A DNA stretch of 64,000 bases from Pyxicephalus adspersus (GCF_032062135.1 NC_092859.1:23626951-23690950); one strand, 5' to 3'. Positions 1 through 11,868 are shown, counted from the first letter of the stretch. The notes: generated by a model from the letters alone, not told the origin. Program-made: numbers and translations.

Positions 1-3000
1 TAGGTAAAGCTCCAGTTGGTGATGTTACACTGAGATATTGTTATCACTCTGCTGCAGGCACAAGAAACATTTTCTCGGTTTCGTCAGTAATCAGACAACA
101 TATTTTGTAGTGGCTGCAGCAGGGGCTGATCTGTGTCAGACATTAATAAAGGGATTTACATGATTGTGTCATCTCTAAGTCAGTACCTAACCTGGAATAA
201 AATGGTGGCCCTGCATGATGCCTGAAGAAAGTTGGTGCTGTGCATCTGAAGAGGAAACAGATGAAGGCAAGAAGTACAGAGATCTGTGTGAGAGGTAATA
301 TTCACCTGGAAGTGTTACATGGACACATTACTCAGCATGAACAATAGACATGATTTTAGTTTCACTTTACAATTCCCACTTTTAGTTTCCATTTATCTGA
401 TCATACATGGGGGGTTCCCGCACTCGTCAGCTGCCCATGGAAAAAACAGATCATGTAAAGGGATTTGGGAGATCATTTGGGTAATCATGTGATGTGATCT
501 TGTATTATTATCCCTGTAGTTATTTTTATGTATGGATTCTGATATTTTGTATCCCAATCTCTCCCTCTGGGCACATTTAGGGTTTTTCCCCCAGACATTT
601 ATCTCAGAGATGTCACAAACCTTCTCCGTGTGTTTCATCAAACAAAAGATTCTCCAATTACAGAAAACTGGCAAGAAATCATTTCTTATTTTCATTTTAC
701 AACGGACTTTCCACATCTGCCCTTTTAGATTTCTACATTTCCTGTTTTTAAATAAATCTTCTTTAAGAACTTCCTCCTTAAGTTATAAAGGTTTATTTTC
801 AGACAGAGATCTTTATTGTCCCAGGGCAGGACTTCTGGGGTATCTGGGAGATCGCTCCTATTGGAGGATGAGGGGTAAATGGCTGGAGAACAGAGGAGGA
901 GCTGTATATGAGGAACAGATTTTAGGATAAGTGTTATGGAAGAAGAAGTATTAAGCTCCCTGGGGCACAAAGCCAACAGTGGGCAGAAGTGACATGGGCC
1001 CTCCCCATGCAGAACTGACCTGGAGCCCTTGTGGGGGCCATTCTTGGCTGAGGAGGGTCCGGGGCCCTTGTGCAGCTTCACACTTTGCACCTCCCTATGC
1101 CCCCCTGATTCAGTTCCCCACACTCGCATCTATCTGTGCTATATATCTGGGTTCAGCGCCATTCATTTTCATGGCGAATGTATCTGCCAACACATGGAAG
1201 GGCACCGCCATGCATTGCAGAGAGCTGAGTTTCCAGGTTTAATTTATAGCGCATTCTCATGAATCCTTAACCACTTTGCACGACTTTTAGATGTGGTGCC
1301 AGTTCCAGGGCTGAGTCAGTGGTATCTTCTATCTCTGAACTAGCGACACTTGTAAGAGAAAAATGTATGAAACCCATCCGGGGGTAGAGGGGGCAATTGG
1401 TCACACAGAAGAAGGGAAAAAGATCCTTCCCGTCACTGCTGCAGCTGACAAAGATGTCTATGGCCCTGTTCGGCACAGCCAATGGCCCAGTACTGGTCTG
1501 CAACCCAATATTCCACTTTATTCCTTACCCTGCAGCTACATCAAAGCCTATGTAGAGGAGGGGCAAAGGAGCTGGGCCAGCCGAGACAGTGGGCAATCTA
1601 AGACGGAGGGGTTATGCTGGGGAATCGACTCTTCTAGTATTAATTAAAGCTGCATGCGGGGTCATGGCTCATTGTAAATTAATTACATTTATCAAAAAAG
1701 TAAGCATTGCAAGTAACCATTCCAAAACTTTGTTTTGGTAACAGGGTCACTAAGTTTAATGAGTGATTTCTATATTACCTCTTGCCAAGATAATCCTGGC
1801 TCTGTACACAGGGTGGATCAGCGTTCCTGCAATGGGCCGGGACAAGGAGGGCCTATGCGGGGACCCCGATGATGTTTTCCCTGCTGATTCACAAACTACA
1901 ATACCTGCAGACCCTGAGGGACTCCCCGCATTGTTACTGTATGTTGTGTCATTGTAGATTGCTGACTCACAATCCTATGAGGGAACTCCCACTGGGCTGG
2001 AACAGGGAAATGGTAAATCTACACACCGAACACACTTCTCATTGTGAGCTGGAGGGGTGAACTCAGTACACAATTCATCTGAGGATAGAGAAAGCGATCT
2101 AACACAAGATTGAACTTTTCAAACTTTTTCTGAACTGTTGGAAGGAGAGAAAACAAACGTCCACGTAGGCAGGAAACAGGTAAATGCTTTGCATACATGT
2201 CACAGGGGAGTTTACAAATGATTTGAAATACGGACGTGTCACTTTAACTGTCACTTGTCAATAGTCTGAGCTCCACTTTGCACCTGGTAAATTCTGATTC
2301 CCATAGGACCAGCAAACATATGGTGGCAGTGAGACTACCAATTACATGAATGCTTTTTATTTCCATATATATCACATATTTACCATTCAGATCTCTCAGC
2401 CAAATATGTATTATTATTTATTATGTATTATTAGATTTAAAGCAATGTGTTTGCAGAATGGGCGGGATAACGAAGTGCTCAATGTCGATTTGTACATTCA
2501 TGCATATGTTGTATATCAGTATGATTTTTTAGCTCAATCTATTGATTTGTTTGCAGGATTAAAATATTTTTTTTCTTAATGATGTTGAGTTGTATTGTGT
2601 TGCATATCTATAAATGCAGCAGGTTCCTTTTTTCAGCAATGCAATGTTTTTATTTTGCCATTGAGAGATAGATAACACAAACACTTTATTTACCATGATA
2701 TAAAACCTAATTCACCACCAATTATCCAACTCTGGCTAAGGTGGGGCTGGGTGCGGTGACTTTCCACAAACAGGAAGTCAATCAGAATATTGTCTCAGTA
2801 TCAGAACTTTTGTCCTTGTATATTTTGGATTTATTCACATTTAGTGGTGTAGAAAAATGCATTTTTTTCTATAGATTGCTTCCTAAGGCATCATTTACAT
2901 ATTAATCTTCACCATAATAAAAAAACTGCAAACTGAATATATTTATTAAAAATGTATTTGACCAATATCTTTTTTTATAGCCTGGAGTTTGTGTTTCCAG

Positions 3001-4931
3001 GTATATACGTGTTTTAGCTCCATGAAATTCCTGTGCAAATTTTTACAATAATATATATAATGAATAATATATATATAAGTATAATGAATGGGGAGGTAGG
3101 TTTTTCCTGGAAATCAGGTGAATGAAACACATATTCTTGTACAGGGAGGATCATGTGACTGCCAACATTGCACAATCGTCAAAACTTCACAGGAACACAT
3201 TGCTTATAGTCTGAAGGTGAGTCCTGTCGGAGAGGTAATGTTTTCTTGTATGGAGTGTAATAGAGTTGCATTATGATGGTGTAGTACTATGTATAGGGTG
3301 TAATACAATTATATGGTTATTGTGTCCATTGCTGGGCCTTGTTACGGCTACAGTGTATTGGGTGTAATAAAACTGTATTCTGATCAGAACTGGACAGAGT
3401 GTATTAGATTTGTATTCTGATCATGTCTAGCAGTTGTTTATGTTGGAGGTGTGGTGCTCTATGTATTGTGTATTAAATTGTATTGTGATCATATCATGTG
3501 TGTATAAAGTGTATTCTATTTGTATTGTGATCACGGCCTGTGTGTATGGAGTGTATTAGAATTGTATTGTGATCATCATATCATGTGTGTATAAAGTGTA
3601 TTCTATTTGTATTGTGATCACGGCCTGTGTGTAAAGAGTGTAATAAAATTGTATTGTATAGAGTGTATTCTATTTGTATTACGATCACGGCCTGAGTGTA
3701 TTAGAATTGTATTACGATCACAGCCTGAGTGTTTTGGAATTGTATTGCGATCACAACCTATCGGAATTGTATTGCGATCACTGCCTGAGTGTATCGGAAT
3801 TGTATTGCAATTACGTCTAGTCAAGTTGCTTTGAGTTTAGTGTTCTATGTATAGAGTGTATTAGATTTTTATTACAGTCTTGTTGAAGGTGTAGTGTGTA
3901 TTAGATTTGTATCATAGTCATGTCCCTATGAGTTTAGTGTCCTGTGTATGAACATGTTCAGAGTGTATTATAATTGTATTATCACACATTATACACAATG
4001 ATCTGCAGAGTCAGATTGGAGGGATATCGGCGGATTGGAGGGACTGGAGTCAGACTGGAGGGATATCGGCAAGCCAAGATTCATTGTCTTGTTTTTCTCC
4101 CCTATCTTGGCTCACCCTTTTCTTTATACACAAACATACAAGTTTGCCAGCATTGTTTATTTGTGTACACACATCAGGCCATTGTGTAAACTCCTTACTT
4201 CCTATCAGCTGATCATACACATTACACTGCATTTGTAACATCTTGTTTTGTTGTACCAAAAACTATATAGCTCAGGGGTCTGTCTGGATGAATTTTAAGT
4301 GGCATGGATGGCCTAGACAGGTCCTGATATTAGATTGTTTTGTTGGATCTAAATTATTAGTCCAGAGATTGTACAATTATTGCATAGATGGTACATAGAT
4401 TGTAAATTCTGGGCAGGGACGCCCTTTCACCTCCGGTGTCATGTGACTATTGTAAAAGCCTTCTTTCTAACTTTCTAAGAAAAGGGGTGAAATTTAGCCT
4501 AAAGTGTGCAGAAAAAGGAGAATTAATATGCATAAATAAATTTGCAGGTGTTTGTTTTATCATGACATTATCACATGTATATTGAGATTGGATAAAGACA
4601 AAACTACCCTGTCACTGGTGATGAATAGCTTTGTTTATATACAAACCCATGTGATCCACAAACCTGTTGTAACTAATGTAACTTTGCATAGTTCCAATTC
4701 CATTAGCAGATAAGCAGCATAAAATGACTGTTTGCTGTACAGGGACTACTAGAGTCTGATACCAATACAAATCTAGTTATTTACAATGCTTCTATTTAAA
4801 AAAAATAAATGTAGTGTATATGTAATAATAAATAGAGAATTTAATTAATTTGTTATTTAGGAATACACATGCAACAAGTGCTATTGCATTATAAGTAAAT
4901 GCATTATAAAAATTCTGTTTTGTCTTTGCAG
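1..4931. other. Upstream region or first intron of BCL2L14, no coding exon recognised
   Basis: This stretch precedes the first coding exon of BCL2L14. Open frames are short, have no codon structure or splice logic that I can support, and resemble no family I know. One or more non-coding 5' exons and the promoter of BCL2L14 may lie here, since the first coding exon starts at a clear splice acceptor, but I cannot place them. The only structured element I see is the tandem repeat at about 3236-3985. Confidence 0.6.
3236..3985. repeat. Degenerate minisatellite, unit about 40 bp
   Basis: Repeated units have the form GAGTGTATTAGAATTG followed by TATTGTGATCACGGCC and TGTGTGTATA, with drift between copies. 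The best-preserved part is about 3480-3830, where a pair of units is itself duplicated with a period near 84 bp. Most units carry a TGATCA-like palindrome. The short open frames on both strands here are by-products of the repeat. Confidence 0.8.
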
Positions 4932-5251
4932 TGTCAGGATGGTGTCTGTTCCAGAGCACACGATGGATGAAATTCCCCTCCAGGAGGAGGAACACTCCAC
5001 TGAGTACCGGGTGCTTATGGCGTATGCCCAGCGCTCCCTTTCTGCAAGCAAATTTATGGCTTTACAGAGAGCGATTTCCTCTAAGGGCGATGACACGACT
5101 GTCAGTAAGGAGACGGAGGAAAAAGCCAATGGAGAAGCTAAAATATCTGATAGCAAACACAAAAAAAAGGGCTGGCCAAGCAAACTGACCCCTGCCTGCC
5201 TTAGACTGCCAAAGACCAAGAAGAATAAAGTGGCTGGTGTCCAGGAAAACG
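4932..5251 (+). CDS. BCL2L14: BCL2L14 first coding exon (CDS from 4939)
   Basis: The acceptor TTTGCAG ends at 4931 and the donor G|GTGGGT follows 5251. It encodes residues 1-104: MVSVPEHTMDEIPLQ, then an acidic and Ser/Lys-rich low-complexity region ending KVAGVQEN. The DEIPL segment matches the EEIPL of human Bcl-G near its start; the rest is poorly conserved. A second in-frame ATG (codon 9) could also serve as start. Confidence 0.9.
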
Positions 5252-8200
5252 GTGGGTATTCTGATGTACAAGCAAAGTATCTATGTGATAAGGTTCTGGT
5301 GGAAGCAGTGCATACAAATCAGTCCAGCTAAGCCTTCCTAACAAGTAATGATGTCCTATCAAACCTTAAATACACAGTCGCTTCATTCTAGCAAATTTGC
5401 ATGTAAATTCACGAATATTTTCCCACCTTCATGCTGGAAAAACCATATTTTGGGCTGACGTTTGCATGGTATTGATCATCATTTTACCTCTGCAGGTCAT
5501 AGGTGCAGACCCAAGCTAGTAATAAAAATCCAGGTCCTAGGAAACTTAGGCCACTCATAATTGGTTGTATAGAGAAGTTGGAGACGGTTTGTAGGGATGT
5601 CAGTAATTTGTGTTGAGCATAAACTATTCTGGTGTTGTATGGGACAATTAAGAAAGAATACACAGCTGGAGGATACAGTAAAAAACCTTGTTGCCATAAT
5701 GAACCTGGAGACAGATCCATACCCAATTTATACATACATGTAAATAGATGAGCAGATTTAATAACTATTATATCTGAACATTTTGAAAAAGATTTTTCCA
5801 AATACTCATAAACAAAAGTACATGTTAGGAAATGCTCATCTGTATGGCTGTGCTGTGCATCATCGTGGTAATAAACTTTGTTTTGTCCGGAGATGTAATT
5901 TGCAACAGCCAGGCGAAGATAGCAGCAGCCCTTGCTTCCCTTTAGCCGTGCAGCCTGATGGATTATGGCATCCCCAGCATCCATTGTTAGGCTGTGCCCA
6001 GCTGAAGGGGAGTCTAGCGGCTGATCAGCTCCTGACTCAGTCCTGCACTGCTATTGGCTGCTGGGACTTTAAAGCTTCCCTGCTCCCAGTCACCAATGCC
6101 TGTTACCAGGTACTGACCAGGGCCTCATAGTACACCAATACAATAGTATTGATAAGTTCATCTAAGAGACAGAGTATTGCAATATGGTTAATGCCTTTAG
6201 TAGGTCCCAATTTTCCAACACGTTTCCCAAATATATAATATATTTATATATAAGGTCAGGGGATTGTTGTATGGAACAAAGTGATAGGTGGCTGCACAGC
6301 AAGATTCCCATGTTTAAAATAGACTGAGCCTTCATAATTGGAGGCAGCAGGCTGGGAGAAAGGGCTTGAATAATGCTGGATGTCCCCCAGCCCGGAAATG
6401 AAAGGAGATCTATCAGAGTCTCTGCAGCTTCTATTGAACACTGAATGAAGCCGACAGTGTGCAGTGAGAAACAGAAGATTCTAAACAACTGTGCATCACT
6501 GAAGACAATGTTGGAGTTCAGCTTTAACGTTTAACGTTACTTCCTGTAATATGGTTCAGCCTCACATTTTGTCATGTGGGCAAAGTTTTCTGAATGACAA
6601 AAGGTAATATAAAAATGTTTAAAGGGGTCTCTTATAGGAAGCTGAAAATGGAAAAACTTTGTATCTGGAACGAACCAAATCATATTACACTGTAACTTCA
6701 GCTTTTTTGTCTTTTCATCCTGGTAATAACAGTGAGGGGTAGCGTTGTCACACCAGGAAACACCACTTGGCAAGCAGACACAACAAAAAAATACAATGTG
6801 TTATCAGACCCATTTTTTCCTTCCCCATTGATTTAAATGCCTTTTGCTCTAATGTTGCTACTGACATTTCAGCAAACCAAAATGTACTACATACCCCACA
6901 AGTACTCATGTTTTACATATCTCTAAATTCTTTTTTTGTGATAGCAAAGAGCCCAGAAGAAGAAAGGGTCACGCGTATTGTCAGCAGGATGCAGCGCATT
7001 GTGCAAAGGATTAAAAAGCAAGAAAAGGAACAGGTGGAAGGTCGGTTCCGGATGATCTGTCGTGCTTCCAGCATCCAGCATGATGGGGATGTTAAGGGTG
7101 AGGATAACAATTCATACACCTAAATATAAAGCAGTGGGAAGAATGCAGTTATCTATCCCAGACACCCTAAAATAACATTTAAACAGAGATGGTAAACTGG
7201 ATACTGAAGTAATTAACACACAAAGAACTTCTGTAGCTCTTTTATGATAAATATGTTGTTAGGCTATTTCTGGAATTACAATTGCATAGTGTATTAGAAC
7301 TGCATTCTACAATATTAGCACTAGGAGAAGAAAGTTAGAGGATGGAGCAGAGTCCTCTAGTAGTGCAGAGTCTTTCAGGAGAGATGAATTAGATCAGGGG
7401 TCAGCAAACTCTGCCCTTTAGGGCAGATACGGCCTAGCCAGTAGTCTGTTCCGTTCTAACGCCCCCTGATCGATCGGCCTAGTCCTGGCCAGCCGGGGTC
7501 GGCAACCCGCGGCTCCAGAGCCGCATGTGGTTCTTTACCCTCTTTGAGTGTTCCCTCTCCTCCATATGTATTGCGGAGGAAAGGGATTTCCATTCAGGGG
7601 CCTTCCTGGTGGGGGGCCGAGCCATCAGCTAGAGGCAGTTGTGCCTTGTTGACCTCCTAAAATGGCCTAGTAGCCAAAAAAAGGTTTGCTGACCCCTGAA
7701 TTAGATAGAGGATCAGGTGCAGAGAGTCCTGGATCGGGTGCAGAGAGTCCTGTCTCAGTGAATTGGACAAGGGTGCAAAGTTTTCTAGTAGCACACTTGT
7801 GCCCTATTTTAATCTCTGTTACTTTGTATTTCTTCCACAGATGAAGATGAAATAATTGCTAGCATTGTAGAGATTCTGAGAAATACAGGAGACAGACTGA
7901 ATGAGCAGGTAAAACACACCTTACATTTTAAAATGGATCCCTGTTATATAAAACTGTTTACCTACAGATGTAATAAATATCAGTGTTAACACATAAGGTG
8001 AAGTGGCCTAAATTGTAGTGTGTTTTGGCACTACTTTCGCTGATTATCCTCATCCTTCTCCATATAATTACAGCTGATTAGATGTTGGTGCTGATAAAAG
8101 TCCTGTTGGTGAATAGCCATATCTAACTATGCTTTATTAGGACTTCTTCTCTTAGACTGATGGCACCTTCTCAGTAACTCCCATCACCATTGGCATTTTT

Positions 8201-10167
8201 ATTTTTTCCTGGAGAGATCCAGTTCTCTACCTTTGGTTACCATTAAAATGACTTCCATTACAGAGCTCCAAAGACAATAAACTTGCCAGCTTGCAGTGGA
8301 AAATCCTGGATGTCCATGCAGGGTGTGTATATCCCATTGTGTACAGTGCATGCTGGGTTTTAGAATGAGAAAACCCAGCACTAGCTTTTGACTGTCCCTT
8401 AAGCTACGTACACACGGCAGATTTTTATCGCCCGATAATCGGCATCGGCCAATTATCAGGCGAAAATCTGCCGTGTGTACAGTCGGTGTCGTCCATCGTC
8501 CGGACGACTGACCTGCCGGATCCACGGACGATGGACGACAGCCGATCGTAATGAAAGGGAAGGGGAGAGCGCGCAGCAGGGTGCCGCTCCGTCGCTCTCC
8601 CCCTCCCCTCTCCATAGAGCATGAACGGTGCTGTATGTACAGCATCGTTCATGCATCTTGCAGCCCCTTGTCGTTGGAAAGGATCGTGAAAGATCCTTTC
8701 CAACGACAAAAATTGCAAGTGTGTACGCAGCTTTAGACTAGTAATCTAGATTAGCCTTTCCTAATCTTTTGACCCAAAATTAACCTCTAAAGGTTTTTTC
8801 AGGTCTCTGGGAATTTTGCTAACATGAATCCACTGTGGATCAGCAGAATGAATACCTCTAACATTGGTGGGCAGTAGAAAAAAAATGGGAAGTCCGAATG
8901 CCACCCGTACCCCAATGCCAAAGGTCCTTGATGTTCTGGCTTTGCCATATAATAGGGGGGCATTCAGCCAAGGCCTAAATAACTCCCAGCAACCTCTGAA
9001 GGTACCCTGGGGTTTGATATGAAATCGAAAAATCTTGGGCTGGATTCACAGCATAGTAGTTAACCAGCTATCTAAGACTGGAGTCATTGATTCTGCTGGC
9101 TGGAAAAGGTGAAATGTAAGAATATATTTTATATAACATCATTATAACCCATTTCCTCTGAGTCCAGGCTCCAAAGTGAAAGAGAAGCAACAAAGTGATG
9201 AGCTAATTTCTTCTAACTCTTCTCTCTCAATCTATTATTAGCATACTCCTTGTCGGCACATGATTGGCTGTTTGTGCTGCTTCTTCCTCCCCCATGTATT
9301 AATTGCATAGTTGCATTAGGTTTTGTCTTTTATCAATTCAAAGAACTTTTTTTGAAAGCAGTTTTCCTTTTTTTAGATGACGGAAGAAAAAACCCTAATT
9401 GACAGAATGAAAGAGTTTTGGTCATATGACTTCTACAAGAAATTACAAGACTGTTTTCTATCAGAGACTGTCCCCATGTCCGCCACGGAGGAAGAGCAGC
9501 AGACCGATAGGATTGCAATGTGCCTCCATGCCACCGCTGCCCTCACAACACTGGACAATCAGCCAATGAATAAGGTCCTTGGATTTGGGGCCCGATATCT
9601 TAAAGAGAACTACTCCCCCTGGATTCAAAGCCAAGGAGGATGGGTAAGATGAAGAATTTTTTATATCAACCTACAGGAGCTGGGGGCTCTGTAACTTATT
9701 CTAGAAGCTGCTTAGTTTTATGTTCAATAATTTTTATTGATTTTTAAAAATATTTGATAAAAACAAACTTTTGCATATATCCACAGGATAAAGAAAAAGG
9801 ACCGAAAGACAGTACATGTGATTGCCATAAATACCATCCAATAATGATGACAATATAAATGTACAGAAAACTGTAACAATTTTGTGTAGTATATTTCCTT
9901 TCACTAAGCAGCTGCTTAGTTTTATGGCTGAAAAACATGAATGGCAGACTTTCTTTTGCTTAATAGGAAAAATCGGATATGAATAGTATTCAGAACTTTT
10001 TTGTTATTTTTCATTTTTTTTTAGCTGATTTTCATTTAAATTTAAACACAAATAAGGGACAAATGTGGACAAAATACCTTTTTTCTGCATGGTCTACAGT
10101 AATTTCTATTTCATTTCAGGATAAAGTTATGGGAATCCAAGAAGATGAAGAGGAGGAAGTAGAATGA
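4939..10167 (+). CDS. BCL2L14: BCL2L14 (Bcl-G), BCL2-family protein, five coding exons, 282 aa
   Basis: The spliced CDS joins 4939-5251, 6945-7097, 7841-7908, 9377-9643 and 10120-10167 (849 nt with stop, 282 residues). All junctions are GT-AG and the phases agree (1,1,0,0). The N-terminus has a DEIPL motif followed by acidic residues, as in human Bcl-G. A BH3 motif lies at residues 164-178 (L168-x3-G172-D173-x-L175). The conserved block MNKVLGFGARYLKEN and a BH2-like segment SPWIQSQGGW follow near residues 242-267, and the protein ends in an acidic tail with no membrane anchor. Human Bcl-G long form has 327 residues, so this copy is shorter, mainly in the middle. In mammals the protein is an atypical BCL2-family member whose apoptotic role is debated. 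It converges on LRP6 as in human. The ATG at 4939 is the first in the exon, 7 nt after the acceptor. Non-coding 5' exons are not located. Confidence 0.93.
6945..7097 (+). CDS. BCL2L14: BCL2L14 second coding exon
   Basis: The acceptor GTGATAG ends at 6944 and the donor G|GTGAGG follows 7097. It encodes about residues 105-155, rich in Arg, Lys and Glu (RVTRIVSRMQRIVQRIKKQE), probably helical. It corresponds in position to the human segment containing KVISIANRVAEIVYS. Confidence 0.88.
7395..7698. mobile_element. hAT-type MITE, 304 bp, with perfect 8-bp target duplication
   Basis: The termini are CAGGGGTCAGCAAACT on the left and GTTTGCTGACCCCTG on the right, typical hAT inverted ends. The flanking 8-bp duplication AATTAGAT is perfect (7387-7394 and 7699-7706). 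A second hAT-like terminus (GGGGTCGGCAACCC, about 7495) sits inside it, which suggests nesting or a composite origin. It lies in the BCL2L14 intron before the BH3 exon and has no coding capacity. Confidence 0.93.
7841..7908 (+). CDS. BCL2L14: BCL2L14 BH3 exon
   Basis: The acceptor TTCCACAG ends at 7840 and the donor CAG|GTAAAA follows 7908. The 68-nt exon encodes residues 156-178, DEDEIIASIVEILRNTGDRL plus NEQ. It matches human DEEEQILAKIVELLKYSGDQ closely and contains the BH3 core L-x3-G-D-x-L. This exon is too short to show up as a long open frame and was found by splice phase and motif. Confidence 0.93.
8399..8735. mobile_element. MITE with GTGTGTACG-type inverted ends, copy 1
   Basis: The left end AAGCTACGTACACAC and right end GTGTGTACGCAGCTTTA are near-perfect inverted repeats. 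The interior is CpG-rich and holds more inverted segments (for example CGTTGGAAAGGATC against GATCCTTTCCAACG), so the whole element can fold on itself. Three further copies lie in this window. I associate the family with ranid frog genomes; this is recollection, not a search. Confidence 0.85.
8750..9015 (+). repeat. Dispersed repeat fragment, unclassified
   Basis: Phrases such as TTAGCCTTTCCTAA and CAGCAACCTCTGAAGGTACC recall the repeats at 39455-39700 and about 51500-51715. The match is by eye, and neither boundaries nor class can be fixed. Confidence 0.4.
9377..9643 (+). CDS. BCL2L14: BCL2L14 BCL2-core exon with start of BH2
   Basis: The acceptor TTTTTAG ends at 9376 and the donor TGG|GTAAGA follows 9643. 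It encodes residues 179-267. The C-terminal half (LTTLDNQPMNKVLGFGARYL, KENYSPWIQSQGGW) is strongly similar to human Bcl-G. The exon ends exactly after the BH2 tryptophan, the usual intron position within BH2 of BCL2-family genes. Confidence 0.95.
9723..9909 (-). mobile_element. Short L1/Tx1-like LINE 3' end flanked by perfect 17-bp duplication
   Basis: Both flanks carry the identical 17-mer AGCTGCTTAGTTTTATG (9706-9722 and 9910-9926), a target-site duplication. The reverse complement of the insert ends in CAATAAAAATTATTGAA, the tail style of amphibian L1/Tx1-like elements, so this is a heavily 5'-truncated insertion in antisense orientation inside the last BCL2L14 intron. The perfect duplication suggests a young insertion. 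Confidence 0.85.
10120..10167 (+). CDS. BCL2L14: BCL2L14 last coding exon
   Basis: The acceptor TTTCAG ends at 10119. The 48-nt coding part reads DKVMGIQEDEEEEVE and stops at TGA 10165-10167. Human ends EKILGISHEEVD, so the BH2 continuation is conserved and the tail is longer and more acidic here. Confidence 0.93.
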   Translation, partial: DKVMGIQEDEEEEVE

Positions 10168-10660
10168 GGCTAGACAGTACTGATGTTGGACTTTTACTAC
10201 TGCTGGGCATCAGAAGGGGACTACCTCCTACAAGCCATGATGGACACGGGCTGTGGATATCTTATTTATTAGAACAAAATACGTTGCTTATCCAAGCTCC
10301 GTACCTCAGGGAAGGATTGGACTACTTCAGATCACAGAACACACGCCTGCAATGTAGTCATTTCAGACTTTTAAATCACTGGCTACAAACTTGATTAGAT
10401 GTTAGGGAGCATTTAAAGCTGAAAACTATTTAAAGACAAGTGCAGGAGCAATTTATAATTCGGGTCATATCCCTGAAATGTACAAACATGTGCAGCCCTG
10501 AAAAAACAGCCTGGTTTGTCTCTGGACATACAAACTCAATCACGGAACCAACAACTATATTTCTACACAAATTTGTTGACTGTTTGTAAATCCCCAACCC
10601 TAAAGACTAGATTATAAAGCACATTAAGGAAGGCAATAAAATATTGATATGTTAAAATAA
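10168..10660 (+). other. BCL2L14: Probable BCL2L14 3' UTR with poly(A) signal
   Basis: An AATAAA at 10635-10640 is the first good polyadenylation signal after the stop. A second AATAAA near 10783 lies inside the left end of the Tc1 element, so use of that signal would mean a transposon-donated 3' end. Confidence 0.6.
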
Positions 10661-10734
10661 ATAATCTATTCTCACATATATCTTCATGTTGAAATTGTCA
10701 ATTCTTGTATTTATTAATCATCCACATACAGTTG

Positions 10735-11868
10735 TTTCAAGAAGTATTTTTCAATTTTATGTTGCAGCCTGATATTACAATAATAAAACTTTTTTTTATT
10801 ATCATTACTTTCCAGTTCATAATGATAATGTAAAAGCAATTTTGGATAGTTTAGGAAGTGGTAAAAAACAGAAGTATTAGGATCTTTCATACCACTTGAA
10901 AATTAGCTCAAATGCCTTCTATTTCTATTGATCACTGCTGCAATATTTCTGCACCTTGGTAAATTAGAGTGATTAGACGTGATTTGGAAAGGCGCACACC
11001 TCTCTATAGAAGGCCTCATAGCTGGCGATGCATATTAGAGCAAATGAATGGCCCAGGATTATTGCAAAGCACAGATCTGGGGAAGGCTATAAAACTTTTC
11101 TGCTGCACTGAAAGTTCCCAGCAGCACAGTGACTTCTGTAATTTTCAAATGGAAGAAGTTTGGCACAACCAGGACTGTTCCAGGAGTTAGTGACCTAGCA
11201 AAACTCTGTAATCCAGAGAGAAAGGCATAGTGGGAGAGTTGATTGTAACTTTGACTGTGCTCCAGAAGCCCTGTGTGAAGATGGGACTGAAGTTCCAGAA
11301 GGACAACCATAACTGAAGCTCTCCTCCGATTTGGGCTCCATGGTAGAATGGCTAGATGGAAGCCTCTATTCAGTGCAAAGCCCCAGTGAAGCTTGGTGGT
11401 GACAGCATTATGTGGTGGTGTTTTGTCAGCATCAGGGACTGGTCAGGGTTGGGGGGAAACTGAATGGAGCAAAGGGAAGAGATATCTTCAATGAAAACCT
11501 GTTCTATAGTGCTCAGGACCTCAGACTGGGCCAAAAGTTCACTTTCCGATATGACAATGACCTCAAGTGCACAGTGAAGACAATGCAGGAATAACAAAGA
11601 ACCCTGACTCTGGAGAGATCTGAAAATTGCTGTCCCAAAGGTTCTTCAACAAGGGATGAATTAAAGGGTCTGAAAATCTATGTAAATATGATATTTCAGT
11701 TTTCTCTTTTTATTAAGTTTACAAAATTGTTTTAAATTATTTTTCCAAATTGTCATTATGGGCAACTGAGTGTAGATTATTGGGGGGAAAATGTAAACAA
11801 TAGTAGCCTTGGGTTGCAACATAACAAAATTGAAAAAAGTTAAGGGGGTCTGAATATTTTTGAAGCCT
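10735..11868 (+). mobile_element. Decayed Tc1/mariner transposon
   Basis: The right end reads AAAGTTAAGGGGGTCTGAAT and the left end carries the partial inverted match TTTTTCAATTTTATGTTGCA. Internal sequence follows the widespread vertebrate Tc1 consensus: AAGGGTCTGAAAATCTATGT near the right end, and transposase remnants that translate around 11390-11430 to a VKLGGDSIM-like string (VKHGGGSIMLWG in intact elements). The transposase is broken by frameshifts and a central deletion near 11385, so the element is inactive. Confidence 0.9.
11020..11640 (+). pseudogene. Tc1-type transposase remnant
   Basis: Fragments of the DD34E transposase can be followed through several frames: the segment around GLLEHSQ-type antisense reads, then the GGGSIM-type motif, then the region ending at an early TAA near 11592. 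A block of the catalytic domain is missing. It is non-functional; listed so that its short open frames are not mistaken for genes. Confidence 0.8.

Noticed and set aside
532..1242. Overlapping open frames of 80-135 codons on both strands
   Set aside because: Frames overlap on opposite strands without similarity to any protein; no support as exons.
3480..3960. Regular repeats that might suggest a CRISPR array
   Set aside because: This is a eukaryotic tandem minisatellite with no unique spacers, in a vertebrate locus.
5484..5984. 166-codon - strand open frame in a BCL2L14 intron
   Set aside because: No recognisable domain, no ortholog known to me, and mixed codon character; most likely chance.
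11412..11594. Open frame MVVFCQHQGLVR... between the two genes
   Set aside because: It is a piece of the decayed Tc1 transposase in a shifted frame.
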